NCBI GenBank assembly: GCA_963921825.1
Contig: OY997589.1
Span: forward strand, 49,238,638 to 49,302,637
DNA length: 64,000 nt
Direction of reading: 5' to 3'
From: Erodium maritimum
Lineage: Eukaryota > Streptophyta > Magnoliopsida > Geraniales > Geraniaceae
Position numbers and translations under genes: made by a program. Below are positions 48,906-60,300 of this stretch, piece by piece (the first letter of the stretch is position 1; each line of letters opens with the position of its first letter). The notes under the pieces were generated by a model. It was not told where the DNA came from and searched no databases. It saw nothing but the letters and a program-made list of their open reading frames with translations.

Positions 48906-49457
48906 TTGTTGTTTGTTGAACTTTGTTTGTGATTGTGATTGTGGTTACATGAGGTTGTGGGCCCGCTTCATGAAACAGGGGTCCTCGATCACACGCGTCT
49001 GCATGTTCAGACGCGGTAGGGGGCCCGCCCGTCAGTAAAAGGGTCCTGGCCGCGCGTGTGTGGTTCGGGGTTGTGAGTGTGATAGGTCGACAGCCTGATC
49101 CGACTTTGTGTCGAGGAAATGCGACAGGTCGACCGCCTGACCTGATGAGATCGGTAAAGGACGTGAAGGAGGTTACTGAGCAGCTGGTTTGCGATCCTTT
49201 GTGATCTTGTTTGGTGTGCGATCCTTTGGGATCTTGTTTAGTGTTGCGTAGCTTTCTGTCGTGTCCTTGGAGGAGGTCGTCGATAGTTGTGTCAGGTTTA
49301 CATTACGAGTCCGAGTGTTGAGTCCGTTGAGGAAGGTAACGGTTTGTGTGTCAGTTGAGTACTTGAGTTTGGGGATTGTATTCCCGGTGTTGGGTTTGGT
49401 TTTGGTGTTACCGGCATTGTCTACTAAGTATGTCGTAGTCAGTCTGTTATTTGTGGT

Positions 49458-49475
49458 GGTGAGCGAACGCTCACC
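49458..49475 (+). promoter_or_regulatory. Conserved LTR hairpin block (G3 second LTR)
   Basis: GGTGAGCGAACGCTCACC, perfect stem, then TTTTCCTACAGA. Confidence 0.78.
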
Positions 49476-50159
49476 CCTAGCTGCTTTTCCTACAGATACT
49501 GATCACATGACGGACTAGGTGAGCTCTCGAAGCTTGTGGAGCTAGGAGCGGAGTCCGGGTTTTATCTTTTGAGTCTAGTGACGGATACCTTGTACTTTGT
49601 CCATTTGTTGGGACATTTTTGAGTTGTAAATATTATTTTGATTAACTAAATGGAGATTTTAAAGTGTTTATTCAAAACTGGTTTCATTTGTTTATTATTT
49701 TAAACGTTCGCGTCCCGAGTTTGGTTTTACTGAAATTGGGGTGTGACAATTAAACTCAGATTGGGCTTCGCCCGAGAGCTTGGATTTCGCCCGAGAAGAC
49801 AGAGTTGGGCCGGACTTCAGCAGCTCGGAGAAGTATTAGAGGAAGACCGCAAGGTAGGGAAAGTACTAAACTCCTCGTGCAATTTAATACTTAGTATGTC
49901 TATTAGGTTAATAAAATCGGAAATGTCCTAGATTGCATATAGGATGCGAATAACTAGAATAATCGTCTTTCAATTACTAATAACCAGACGTGTCTAGTAT
50001 GCATGCGTAGGATGTGAATAACTAGTTTAACTTGCTTTCAATACTTGGGAAATTGCTTTACTGGTAGAAAGGCTGTGATGAGCCATAGGATTGGTTGTGG
50101 TTGCCTCATATGCTTGTTTGCTTGCTTAGTTTTAAGATAAATTAAGAGTCTAATGAAAC

Positions 50160-50260
50160 TAGCTAAATCGTATGTTTGAATGATTGAATGAATGCTTGAA
50201 TAATTGGATGATTGAATGAATGCTTGAATGATTGGATGATTGAATGGATGATCGAGTATG
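50160..50260 (+). repeat. Short reiteration GAATGATTGAATGAATGCTT
   Basis: About five loose copies of a ~20-bp unit such as 'gaatgattgaatgaatgctt', in otherwise unassigned DNA. Confidence 0.7.
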
Positions 50261-50439
50261 ACTGATTGTGCCAAATGGTACGATCAGGTGATCGATGGAC
50301 CGATGGATCGTGATTGGTAAGTATAACGGTAAGTGTAAGGGTATATGGATATCCTTGGTGTGTTGTGATGAAATTGTGATTTGCTAAGCTTGGTTGTATG
50401 ATGTGTTGGCATGTTATTCTCTTGAGTGCGTTTTGCGAT

Positions 50440-50790
50440 TGGTTGGTTGATCCCGCGGGATATTGATTGGTAGACCCTACGGGGCATTGTTTGGTTGATC
50501 ATGCGGGATATTAATTTGTAGACCTTGCGGGGCATTGGTTGGTTAATCCTGCGGGATATTGATTGGAGGACCATGCGGGGGCATTGTTTGGTTGATCCTG
50601 CGGGATATTGATTGGTAGACTCTGCGGGGCATTGTTTGGTTGATCCTGCGGGATATTGATTGGTAGACCCTGCGGGGCATTGTTTGGTTGATCCTGCGGG
50701 ATATTGATTGGTAGACTCTGCGGGGCATTGGTTGGTTATTGGACCCTGCGGGGCATTGGTTATTGGACTCTGCGGGGAAGTTGGATGGTT
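50440..50790 (+). repeat. ~48-bp tandem array
   Basis: About six full units with the core TTGATCCTGCGGGATATTGA and then 'ttggtagaccctgcggggcat', followed by shortened units. The paired cores TGCGGGATATTG and TGCGGGGCATTG look like a duplicated half-unit. Confidence 0.92.
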
Positions 50791-50887
50791 TACCCTGATC
50801 TGTCTTTTCTAAGGATATGGAGATGTGTAACTTATGTGAAGCGTCTAATGACGAATAAGTTAGCCCCAAATCAGAGAAGTTCCTCTT

Positions 50888-51060
50888 TGTAGCACCCGTC
50901 CCCGTGTTACCGCTGCTCGTCCTCGTCTGCCGCGAGCCATGTCTCAGTATCCTCTGCACGGATACACGCAAACATTTAGTTTGCGAACTTATAATACGAC
51001 GAAACGCTCAAAATACTAGCGTTCATAAGGTCTACGTCTATCTCTGGCGCACTCGTCACT
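50888..51060 (-). other. Possible LTR end of another gypsy family
   Basis: On the plus strand it begins TGTAGCACCCGTCCC. Read on the minus strand this would be an LTR ending ...CGGGTGCTACA. It passes into the G4 leader without a visible border. Too short to assign. Confidence 0.35.
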
Positions 51061-51882
51061 AAACGTCACACCGCTTACGTCATTAATACTTTAATTATAA
51101 TAATATGTAAAGAGACCTCAAATAGACTGCACAAACGTGCACCAAGTCACGCAACCACAACGCGACAACTGCGTAAACAAGACGGTGAAAAAGGATAGGG
51201 GTCACGGACCCGTGACAGACCCCATCACGGTTGGGGTCATGGTGCCGTGACAAAGGCCCTAAAATAGCCAAAACCCTCTGATCCGTCACGGATCCGTGAC
51301 AGGATCCGTGACTCTCGCGCAAGGCAGTTTTCCAAAAACGCCTTAAACTCGACCGTTACTCCTTTTTAACCTCAAAGAGAAACTTTGGACGACGCACACA
51401 CTCGACCAACAATTCAACAACAACAAGGACACCCGCCCACCGGGCCAACCAAAGTCGAACCACGCCCACCGGGCCAACTAAAACCACACACGCCCACAGG
51501 GCCAATCAAAATCAAACACGCCCACCGGGCCAATCAATTTTAAAACTTTCTCCTTTTTCATTTTAAAACCTCATACTTGACATCACGTAGTTACAACCCG
51601 GTCCAGGCGTCCCCGAACTACGTTGTACAGACTTGATATCAGCACCGTCATGTTCGACTACAAGAGCTCTTGCGTCGAGTCGCGACAGCTTAAAAACGTT
51701 TCACGCGGCAACAAACAATCAGCACACCAGCAATCAAACACTGCACATACGCACAATCACAAACCGGACTCAAACCACTACGGGTCTACACACGGTTCCG
51801 ACTTGCGTACCCAACGCACGACGAGACTTAAATGACTCGACTCTCCCCACCTAATTGACGTACAGTCCGAGGTGTGAAACCT

Positions 51883-51897
51883 CGAGCTCTGATACCA
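51883..51897 (-). promoter_or_regulatory. G4 primer binding site
   Basis: GAGCTCTGATACCA on the plus strand, the reverse complement of the usual TGGTATCAGAGCTC, next to the LTR. Confidence 0.85.
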
Positions 51898-52174
51898 AGC
51901 TGTCACGCCCCAATTTCAGTAAAACCGAACTCGGGACGCGAACGTTTAAAATAATAAAATAATTGAAACCTGTTTTGAATAAACACTTTAAAATCACCAT
52001 TTAGTTAATCAAAATAATATTTACAGCTCAAAATACGTCCCAACAAGTGGACAAAAAACGAGGTATCCGTCACTAGACTCAAAAGTAAAACCCGGACTCC
52101 GCTCCTAGCTCCACATGCTTCGAGAGCTCACCTAGTCTGTCCCGTGATCGGTAACCGTAGGAAAAGCAGCTAGG

Positions 52175-52192
52175 GGTGAGCGTTCGATCACC
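52175..52192 (-). promoter_or_regulatory. Conserved LTR hairpin block (G4)
   Basis: On the minus strand GGTGATCGAACGCTCACC, one stem mismatch, followed by CTTTTCCTACGG. Confidence 0.75.
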
Positions 52193-52784
52193 AAGACAGA
52201 TAATAGACTGACTACAGCATAATTAGCAGACAATGCCGGTAACACCAATAACAACCTCACACCGGGGAACACTATCCCCAACCCAAGTACTCCGACTGAC
52301 ACACACCCACTGTTACCTTCCTCGACCGACTCAACACTCTGACACGTAAAGTAGACCCAACACAACGATCACGACCTCTTCCAAGGACTCAAAAAACCAC
52401 CACACAACACCCAAGATCACAAAGGATCGCACACCAAACAAGATCACAAAGGATCGCATACCAGCTGCTCAGTAACCTCCCTCAATCACGCGCTTTGCCG
52501 AACTCTCAGGCCAGGCGGTCGACCAGTATCAGTAACCTCTCTCTCTCACGCGCTTCCCCGACATAAAGTCTGGCCAGGCGGTCGACCTGTCACACTCACA
52601 ACCCCAAACCACACACGCGCGGCCAGGACCCCTTTACTGACGGGCGGGCCCCCTACCCCGTCTGAACATGCAGACGCGTGTGCTTGAGGACCCCCGTTTC
52701 ATGAAGCGGGCCCCCAACCTCAGGTAACCACAATCACAATCACAGACAAAGTTCAACAAACAGCAACAACACAAGTTCAGCACT

Positions 52785-53400
52785 CCACAGGCACTCATGG
52801 CCACCCACGACAACAACCGTAAAACACGGACTCAACAACCCCACAGGCACTCACGGCCTCCCAAGATACACCAACAGTAACTCACGGGCTCAACAACCCC
52901 ACGGGCACTCAAGGCTACTCAAAACCACCAACAGTAACTCACGGGCTCAACAACCCCACGGGCACTCACGGCCTCTCAAAACCACCAACAGTAACTCACG
53001 GGCTCAACAACCACACGGGCACTCACGACCTCCCAAGACACACCAACAGTAGAGACACGGGTTCAACAACCCCACGGGCACTCACGGCCTCCCAAGACAC
53101 ACCAACAGTAGAGGCACGGGTTCAACAACCCCACGGGCATTCACGGCCTCCCAAGACACACCGACAATAAAGACACGGGTTCAACAACCCCACGGGCACT
53201 CATGGTCAGCCAAGACACACCAACAGTAAAGACACGGGTTCAACAACCGCACGGGCACTCATGGCCACCCAAGACACCAACAGTAAAACACGGGCTCTCA
53301 TGGCCACCCAAGACACAACAGTAAAACACGGGCTCTCATGGCAACCCAAGACACAGCAGTAAATCACGGGCTCTCATGGCCACCCAAGACACAAAATACA
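52785..53400 (-). repeat. Minisatellite in G4 LTR
   Basis: About twelve units of 40-60 bp with the core CGGGCACTCATGGCCACCCA (plus-strand reading). It is the longest array of this type in the window. Confidence 0.9.
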
Positions 53401-55235
53401 CAATCAACCTCCGGCATAACCAATGCCTCCAACAGTCCTAATATCAACAGTTTCACAATCAACCTCCGGGCATGGTCATATGCCTCCAGTACTCCTAATA
53501 TCGATAAGTTCACAATCAACCTCCGGGCATGGTCATATGCCTCTAGTAATTCTAACATCGATAAGTTCTCTGCTCCTACGACACGACTAAGTGTCACATG
53601 CTTTTCTAATATTCGCTACGTTCCCGTATCATGCCTTTCTAATATTCGATAAACCTACTTAACCCACGACACCCCGGTGTCACATGCAATTCTACTGTTA
53701 ACTTTCCCTAGTCAGGGTCGAGATCCGGCTACTTTTCCCTACCTCGTATAAGTTCTCCAAAAGTGCCCAAATAAGCCCCGGCGTGATCTCAGTCACTCGC
53801 CTAGCTTTCCTTTGCCTCGGTCCGCAGCACGATCTAAAAGAACACAAATTTAAGGCACTTTTAAACTCGCAGGAATAAACTGAAAGTCGATAAACTTAAC
53901 GCCTAAACGTAACCCCGACAATGTCGATCACACCCAAACTTCCCAAATACTCGACATTGTCGATAAAGGACCCGTAAAGGCCCGATTCGCCTGACATGGC
54001 GAATCTGCCCGGGTTTTGGAAACGCCCTTCCGGGGCTCCGAAAATTTCCGTTTTCGTTCCTACGGTCTTAGAATAATTCAAAGGTTCCTAGGCACTCGAC
54101 GGAACCGAATTCCGACTTCTGAGTCATTTAATTAACGTTTAAAGTTTCTAAACCCGTCAATTACAACATTCACATTTTAATTCCAAATTTCGATTCGGCT
54201 GTGGATAAATGGTCCGGGGAACGTTCTAAACCACTCAAACACAAAACCCGATCACCCACCACGTGGGCCCCACCCGGCCAAACTTGGCCGTGGGTCCTAG
54301 GGTTCAAGTGGGCCCGGCCCACCATGGTGGTGGCCGGCCCTAGCTCCGGCCAACCACCCCTCATGGTGGCCGGCCACCCCGTATGGTGGCCGGAGCTCCT
54401 CCCGAGCTCCCGGTCGCCGGAAAACGTTCTCCTTCACCTCCAAACGTCTCCAAAACGTATCCAACACTCCCCCAACATCAAAACAACCTTAAACTAATAG
54501 TTTCAAACCAAAACCTAAATTTAGAAAATGACAAATCGAAGATCGGTTTGGTGTATACCGTAGAGGAAGACGAGGAGAGTTTGATTCTTCGAACTTTGAG
54601 ACGGGCCAAGGGTTAGATGACGTGAATAGTGCCTCCAAACCCTAACTTTCTCTCCCTTCTCTCTTCTTCTCCTTCTCCTTCTCTCTCTAAACCACTCTCT
54701 TCCTTTTTCTATTTTTTTCTTTTCTTTTTAGGTGTGGCCGAACCCCATAACGGGTGTCTTCTTTATTTTCCCCCCAAAACTAACGCCACCACTTGTTTGA
54801 CAAGTGGCAAGGTGGGTCCCACACCTTTTGAGAAAATATCTACTAGTTATTTTCCAATCAGATTCGCGAAAATTGGACGTTTCGGGCCCTGAACGGGCAC
54901 TTTTTCCAAGAAATTACGAAACTTGTCTGGCTACAAGGAAATGGATCAACTAAGACCGCTGCGACGACTGCTAAGCTTTTTGGATCCAAAACGGTCCTCG
55001 AATGGACCAAAACATCGCTCAGTTGACTTTTCCAACGAAAAGTCAACATTTCCCAAATTGATCAGAAAGTTGCCCTGAGTCCCCCGGAACTCACTTTGGT
55101 CGATATCAGGGTCATCTTAAGTCCGGTATGACCCTCAGGGTCAATTTTGGGTTTAATTTAGTGTCTGCCTTAAATTTTTTAAATTTTCCTATTTTTCGCA
55201 GGTTTGACTGGCGTTGACTGGGAATGGTTCTTACA

Positions 55236-56782
55236 GAAAGGCTTTTGAGGAAGTGTTCACACAAAGTAGGCATCGACTATGTATGTGACACATAATGCAG
55301 AAGCTTCCTTCTAAAGTAAGTTGCGTTTTAAATTTATACATTTGTTAGTGATTTATGGTTCATAAAAGTTAACGTTAGGAGATAAATAATTTGTTCAGTT
55401 GATTGTGATAAATCTGTTATTATTATTGCAGGTGCCTCACAATGTATACCATGAGACAAATTTCAAGAACAAGTTTAAAGCATTGGTGTGGAGTAACTAC
55501 ACCGAAACAGACGAGTTTGAGCTGACTTGGAAGGCTTTGATGGATGAATTCCCACTACATGATCACACTTGGTTGTCTGCTATGTTTGATATACGGGATA
55601 GATGGATCCCTGCATATTTCAGGGGGCTAAAAATGGGACTATTCCTTAGAACAACATCAAGATCAGAGAGTGAGAACAATGCATTTGGTCAATTCACTAA
55701 CAGGTACCTTTATTTTGTGAGAATTCATACACCTTTATGATTGATAAATGTTTCAATGAGTACTGATAAATTATGCATTCTTGATTGATAAAAATATGTG
55801 TGGATGTCATGTTATTTTCTGATGATATAATTTATCATGTTGTGATAAATGTTTCACGAAGAACTGATAAATTATGCAGTCTTGATTGATAAAAATATTG
55901 TTGTTCAGGTGCCTTACCCTGGTTGAATTCATGTGGCGCTTCGATACAGTCGTTGAAGGTTAGAGACAGAAACAATTACAGCTGGACTTCCAATCAAGCA
56001 CCTTAGCTCCCTACTTCATGGTATTATCTGAAATTGAGAAGGACGTTTGGAGCATTTACAGCCGCTCAATCTTTGACATCATAAAGAAAAGTGTTGTGGG
56101 AACAACATTCAAGTGTGGGATCAAAACGTGTGTTGAAGAGGATGGAAAGAAGATATATAACATCGCAAACAAACATGGGAACAAGACGTTTGTTGTTGTG
56201 CAAAGCTTACCTGGGAACCATTGCACATGCTCTTACATGAGATTTGAAGGATTTGGCATCCCTTGTATGCATATTTTCTTGGCTTTGCAAGTATCTATGG
56301 TTGATCAAATACCGGAGAGCTTGATCATGCAAAGATGGACAAAGGATGTACGCAAGAATGCTGAAAACTCTACAGATTCTGAAGAATTACAACCATCTAC
56401 CTATGGTGAGTGTAAGAAAATTATTTTAGATATATGCTCGATGCTTCAATCTTGTGTCCTCCATCCAGCAGTGAATGCCGCAAAGTTGAAGGAATTTGAA
56501 GAACAAGTAAAGGACTTCAAGAACAAATTGAATGATGATGAAGCTAATGATTTTGCATCAAGCACAACACAAGAACTTTAGACTTTGACATGTCTTTCTA
56601 AACCTTCACAAGTTATTGTCAAGCTACCACATATATCAAGGACAAAAGGTTGTGGAAAGAGAATTCAATCAGGGATGGAAACGTCTATTGAAGAAGCTAA
56701 GAAAAGGAAGGGGACTTGCAAAGGATGTGGTCAACCAGGTCATGACATCAGAAACTGCTCCCAAAAAAAAAGATGGTTGTAG
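55236..56782 (+). pseudogene. FAR1-like MULE transposase, C-terminal half, decayed
   Basis: Three exons with GT..AG introns are visible: 55236-55315, 55432-55703 and 55919-56782. Exon 1 (KAFEEVFTQSRHRLCM) and exon 2 (HDHTWLSAMFDIRDRWIPAY, SESENNAFGQFTNR) are the end of the MULE transposase core as found in FAR1/FHY3 proteins. Exon 3 holds LVEFMWRFDTVVEG, a SWIM zinc finger at about 56220-56270 (CTCSYMRFEGFGIPCMH) and a CCHC zinc knuckle at about 56715-56760 (CKGCGQPGHDIRNC). In a working element it would bind and cut transposon ends in the nucleus. The 5' half is lost at the G4 border. Three stops interrupt otherwise continuous frames: TGA for an expected Trp near 55293, TAG near 55962 and TAG at 56579-56581. 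FAR1 host regulators descend from such transposases, but the neighbours and decay favour a transposon copy. Confidence 0.85.
55740..55906 (+). repeat. Tandem ~60-bp duplication with TGATAAA in FAR1-gene intron
   Basis: Two copies (about 55740-55796 and 55849-55906) each hold three TGATAAA motifs in the same spacing, with the phrase ACTGATAAATTATGCA. Confidence 0.85.
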
Positions 56783-57160
56783 TGATAAAACATTGAACTA
56801 GTGTTGATAAAAGTAGCACTTAAATTTGATAAATAATTTCCCTCTATTACTGACTCTATGAATTACAAGGTAATTCAGTACTGATAAAACATTGGCTTAG
56901 GCTTGATAAAGTCTTCAAGTAAAGTTGATAAAAAAAAATTTTAACATTCCTAAGTCTGTGATTTACAAGGTGCTTCAACATTGAATATGTACACAAATTT
57001 AGGGGTGATAAAAGTTGTACCAAATGTTGATAAAAACTTAGTACATAACTGATAAAAGACCTTCAAAAATACTTAACTATTGCCAGTAAAAATAACCATC
57101 CACAACAGTGATAAACCATGAACACAGAATTGATAAAACTCTTCTATATATGTGATAAAC
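56779..57160 (+). repeat. TGATAAA array between the two MULE-2 genes
   Basis: Twelve exact TGATAAA motifs by hand count, spaced about 20-60 bp apart, always on this strand, mostly preceded by GT, AC or CT. It lies in the shared 3' region of the convergent genes. Confidence 0.9.
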
Positions 57161-57382
57161 CTGGTACATATAAGAGATAGATAAGATTTGTCAAACATTT
57201 GATAGAAAACTTAATAAACCCTGTCATTCCACGTGCTTAAAAACATCTATGCACATTTCATATCATCTGCTTACCAAAAAATACTAGTCATTAGAAGTTT
57301 GCAACTGATTACATCCTTTTTATCAAAAAAAGTCACTGCACAAAAGACCTAATGCTTTATATGGTTGCCTTGTCCAACAGTC

Positions 57383-60300
57383 CTATATAGTTCTTTCTGA
57401 AGAAGTAGGAGATAATTCATCCTCTTCACTTGGTTGATTCCTCTGACAATAGCTCCTCAGCTTTACCTCGTTCATGATCTTTGCGGTGTTGCTTGGATAC
57501 GTGCACAATTGCATGACATATCGATGCCTCAGGTTCGATAGTTGATCAGCCTATATACACAACAAAGAAATCTCCCAAATTATTTAAACTACACACATAA
57601 AAACACAAGACTTAAAAAGACATGCACAAGAAGAAAAAAAAGGTTATCTTACATTGTTCTTTGACATAGCAAAGCCCCAAGTACTCTCGGATTCACCTAT
57701 GTACCTCTCCATGTGAAACATGCAGTAGATACCGCAGTCAACCTTATTATCAGCGTTGTTCCAATCTAGCTTCAAAGCCCTTGCAGGTCCATTTCTGAGT
57801 TTGACGGATAGTGTAGCATCACGCCTTTCAAGAAACGTCGAAAACCTATTCCTCTGTCAATGATTAACGGAAAATACATACATTAGAAACACAAAAATGT
57901 GCATAAATTAATAACTAAAAATAGAAAATAAAAATTTACCAAATTGGTGATTATGTTCACGTACTTTACTCTAAAGTTAGTCCCCTGCAAGTTATCTAGG
58001 ACAGCCACTGTGTGTTTCCTCATGTTGACACATGCCAAGTAATGATGAGAGTTTGCATGGATTGGGAAAAACACATGTCATAGAAGAACAAAGAAGACAA
58101 ACATGGTTACACAAAGCACAAACCTAATACTATAAAAATGATACATAAGCCCGAGAATGTGTGGGGGATCCTTACCAAATCCACAGTAGTGAGATCAATA
58201 CATGTGTACAACTCCAACTCGGTTTCAAGATCTTCACGCCAATTTTCTTTCTTCATATCAATCAAGGACGTCTAATGATAAAAATGATGTAAAATGATAA
58301 ACACATTCCCACCTTAGTATTATTAAAAAAAGACAAAATTCACATGAACGAAAAACACTCACGCTTGCAACTGTTGTGAAGAAAAACCTTGAAGGTTCAT
58401 CTGGTGTTCTCTTCTCCTCCATCAAATTCATGAAAGCAACCCATGCATTAATAACACCCACCAGTAACTTCTGTCCCAACTTTCATGGACTGTAAATCAT
58501 TTTTCATCACACCTACACAGCCATCCACGATTTCGAACATCATTTCCCTTCAAAAAACACACAACACATATGCTTGATAAAACTGAATCACATTGTTGAT
58601 AAAAATACCAGATAATGTTGATAAAAATGTAAAGACAGGGTTAACATAATGCAAAAACATGTTGCTAATGCTCTACACATCAGTGGTGATAAACCAATAT
58701 GACACTACTGATAAACCTAGCAGATAATGTTGATAAAAATACAAAGACATGGTTAACAGAATGCAAAACAATGTTTGCTAATACTCTACACATTAGTGGT
58801 GATAAACCTAGTAGATAATGTTGATAAAAATATAAAGACATGGTTAACGGAATGCAAAACAATGTTTGCTAATACTCTGCACATCAGTGGTGATAAACCT
58901 ATCTGACATTATTGATAAACCTAGCAGATAAAGTTGATAAAAATGTAAAGACAGGTTTAGTACAGTACCACTAGTCTTCCCGATCATCGTTCAGCAGCCA
59001 GTTCATCCAAAGTTTCTCCTCTTTTGTCAATGGAGGATTCAAATCTGTTTTCCTACTTGCTGGCCTTGCCTCTATAAGTTTCTCTGTGGTTAGCTTTTTT
59101 CTACTGCTTCTCGATTTTTTCTTTTCTTCTTTCTGTTTTCCCTTCTCTATCCTGACAACATCTTCACATGCTTCCCTCCCTACATCAACAACATCTTCAT
59201 ATGCTTCCCTCCCTACTTCAACAACATCTCCACACGCTTGCCTTCCTATGTCAGCAACATCTTCAAGACCGAGACTAAATGTTGGCATCCCACGACCTTG
59301 TGGCTCGCCTACATTGATCTCCTCAGCATCCACCGCAAACGTGATATTATCATTACCGTTTCCTTGTTCGACAACATCATCGCCTTCTCCTTGTTCAACA
59401 GCATTATCATCTTTCCCTTGATCACCAGCATCATCAACTTTTCCTCCTTCAACAGCAACATCACCTTCTGCCTCAACGTCGCAATCTCTTCCTAACTCCA
59501 CTACTGGTTCAACCCCTTCCTCGTGCTCCTCAACAACCTTATTATCCCTTCCAAGCCTAACACAATAAGCTTCTGCCTTCTCTCTCTCTGTTGCACAATC
59601 TTGACCACTGTTATCCTTGCCGCTACCCTGGCTATTCACTTTAGTTGCAGCATTAAATTCTGCATCAACTGCTTTTATCACATCAGGATGCCTCCACCAA
59701 CGATCTTGTGATGACTCTTCGATGTTGTGCTTTGATGAGGCCCCCACCATCTCATTCACAGCATCGTGCAGCCTCCTAACGGTGATATTGTCAGAAAACT
59801 TCGAAATGGCTGTTTTGATGCTTTCCTAAAAAAGGGACATAGCTATCAGCGAGATGTACCACTTGTTCTGCCAACTTTACAATGTATTCCTACGGAAATT
59901 ACAAAAATACAAAAAATGTTACAGAGAAACACAAAAACTTATGACTTTAACACAAAAAAAAACTTTGAATATACCTCTTGTCCCAGATCAACAATGACAT
60001 CCTCAACTTCCTCAGGTATGTATGGGTCTTTCTCTATATAACCCTCCCCAAATGACCCATACTGCTTTTCCATATACTCCTGATCTTTTAGGTCATCAGA
60101 TCTCCAACCTATGAGAGAAGGCTGGGCCTTATCCACAAATCGCTTCTCGAGCACAACACGATCCACATAGTATAACTGCATAACACCCAAAAAAACAAAT
60201 TAGAACTACACAATTTGACTGCTGACAGTGAAAAAATATATTTGTTTATCAACCCTACATGCATAAATTATCAACATTATTCAGTACTTTTATCAATGCA

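Larger units (their letters stand above)
43848..49748 (+). mobile_element. G3, gypsy element reduced to LTR, leader and partial LTR
   Basis: The 5' LTR is 43848-46879, the primer site and leader 46880 to about 47628, and a second LTR fragment about 47628-49748 lacks the first ~1.2 kb. All coding DNA is gone. Flanks GTTAA (43843-43847) and ATTAA (49749-49753) fit a target duplication with one difference. The comparable LTR parts are very similar (a few differences per hundred by eye), so this insertion is fairly young. The second LTR fragment carries mitochondrial DNA at 47850-48277. Confidence 0.87.
47628..49748 (+). repeat. G3 second LTR fragment
   Basis: Matches G3 from about 45094 to 46879. 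It is interrupted by organelle DNA at 47850-48277, ends GGGGTGTGACA and is followed by the presumed target duplication. It contains a minisatellite (48555-48905) and a hairpin block (49458-49475). Confidence 0.9.
49754..50887 (+). other. Unassigned unit, right part
   Basis: Continuation of 42751-43847 after G3. The phrase GCAAGGTAGGGAAAG near 49850 resembles a conserved spot of the gypsy LTRs (GAGGTAGGGAAAAGTAGCC), so the whole may be an LTR of a related but different family. AT-rich to 50430, then the tandem array at 50440-50790. No gene seen. Confidence 0.45.
51060..55235 (-). mobile_element. G4, gypsy element reduced to 5' LTR and leader
   Basis: Minus orientation: LTR 51901-55235, primer site 51883-51897, leader down to about 51060, and no coding region or 3' LTR. 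The right end falls inside the FAR1-like gene of MULE-2, so G4 inserted into that gene, but the left half of the MULE is not in the window. A loss or rearrangement must have removed it together with the rest of G4. Same LTR type as G3, facing it. Confidence 0.85.
51901..55235 (-). repeat. G4 5' LTR
   Basis: About 3335 bp. On the plus strand TGTCACGCCCC...GGTTCTTACA. It contains the hairpin block 52175-52192 and a large minisatellite at 52785-53400. Confidence 0.9.

Noticed and set aside
55399-56782. Host FAR1/FHY3-related regulatory gene
   Set aside because: Three in-frame stops, a missing 5' half, the adjacent Ulp1 gene and a MULE-like end at 62940 point to a dead transposon gene.
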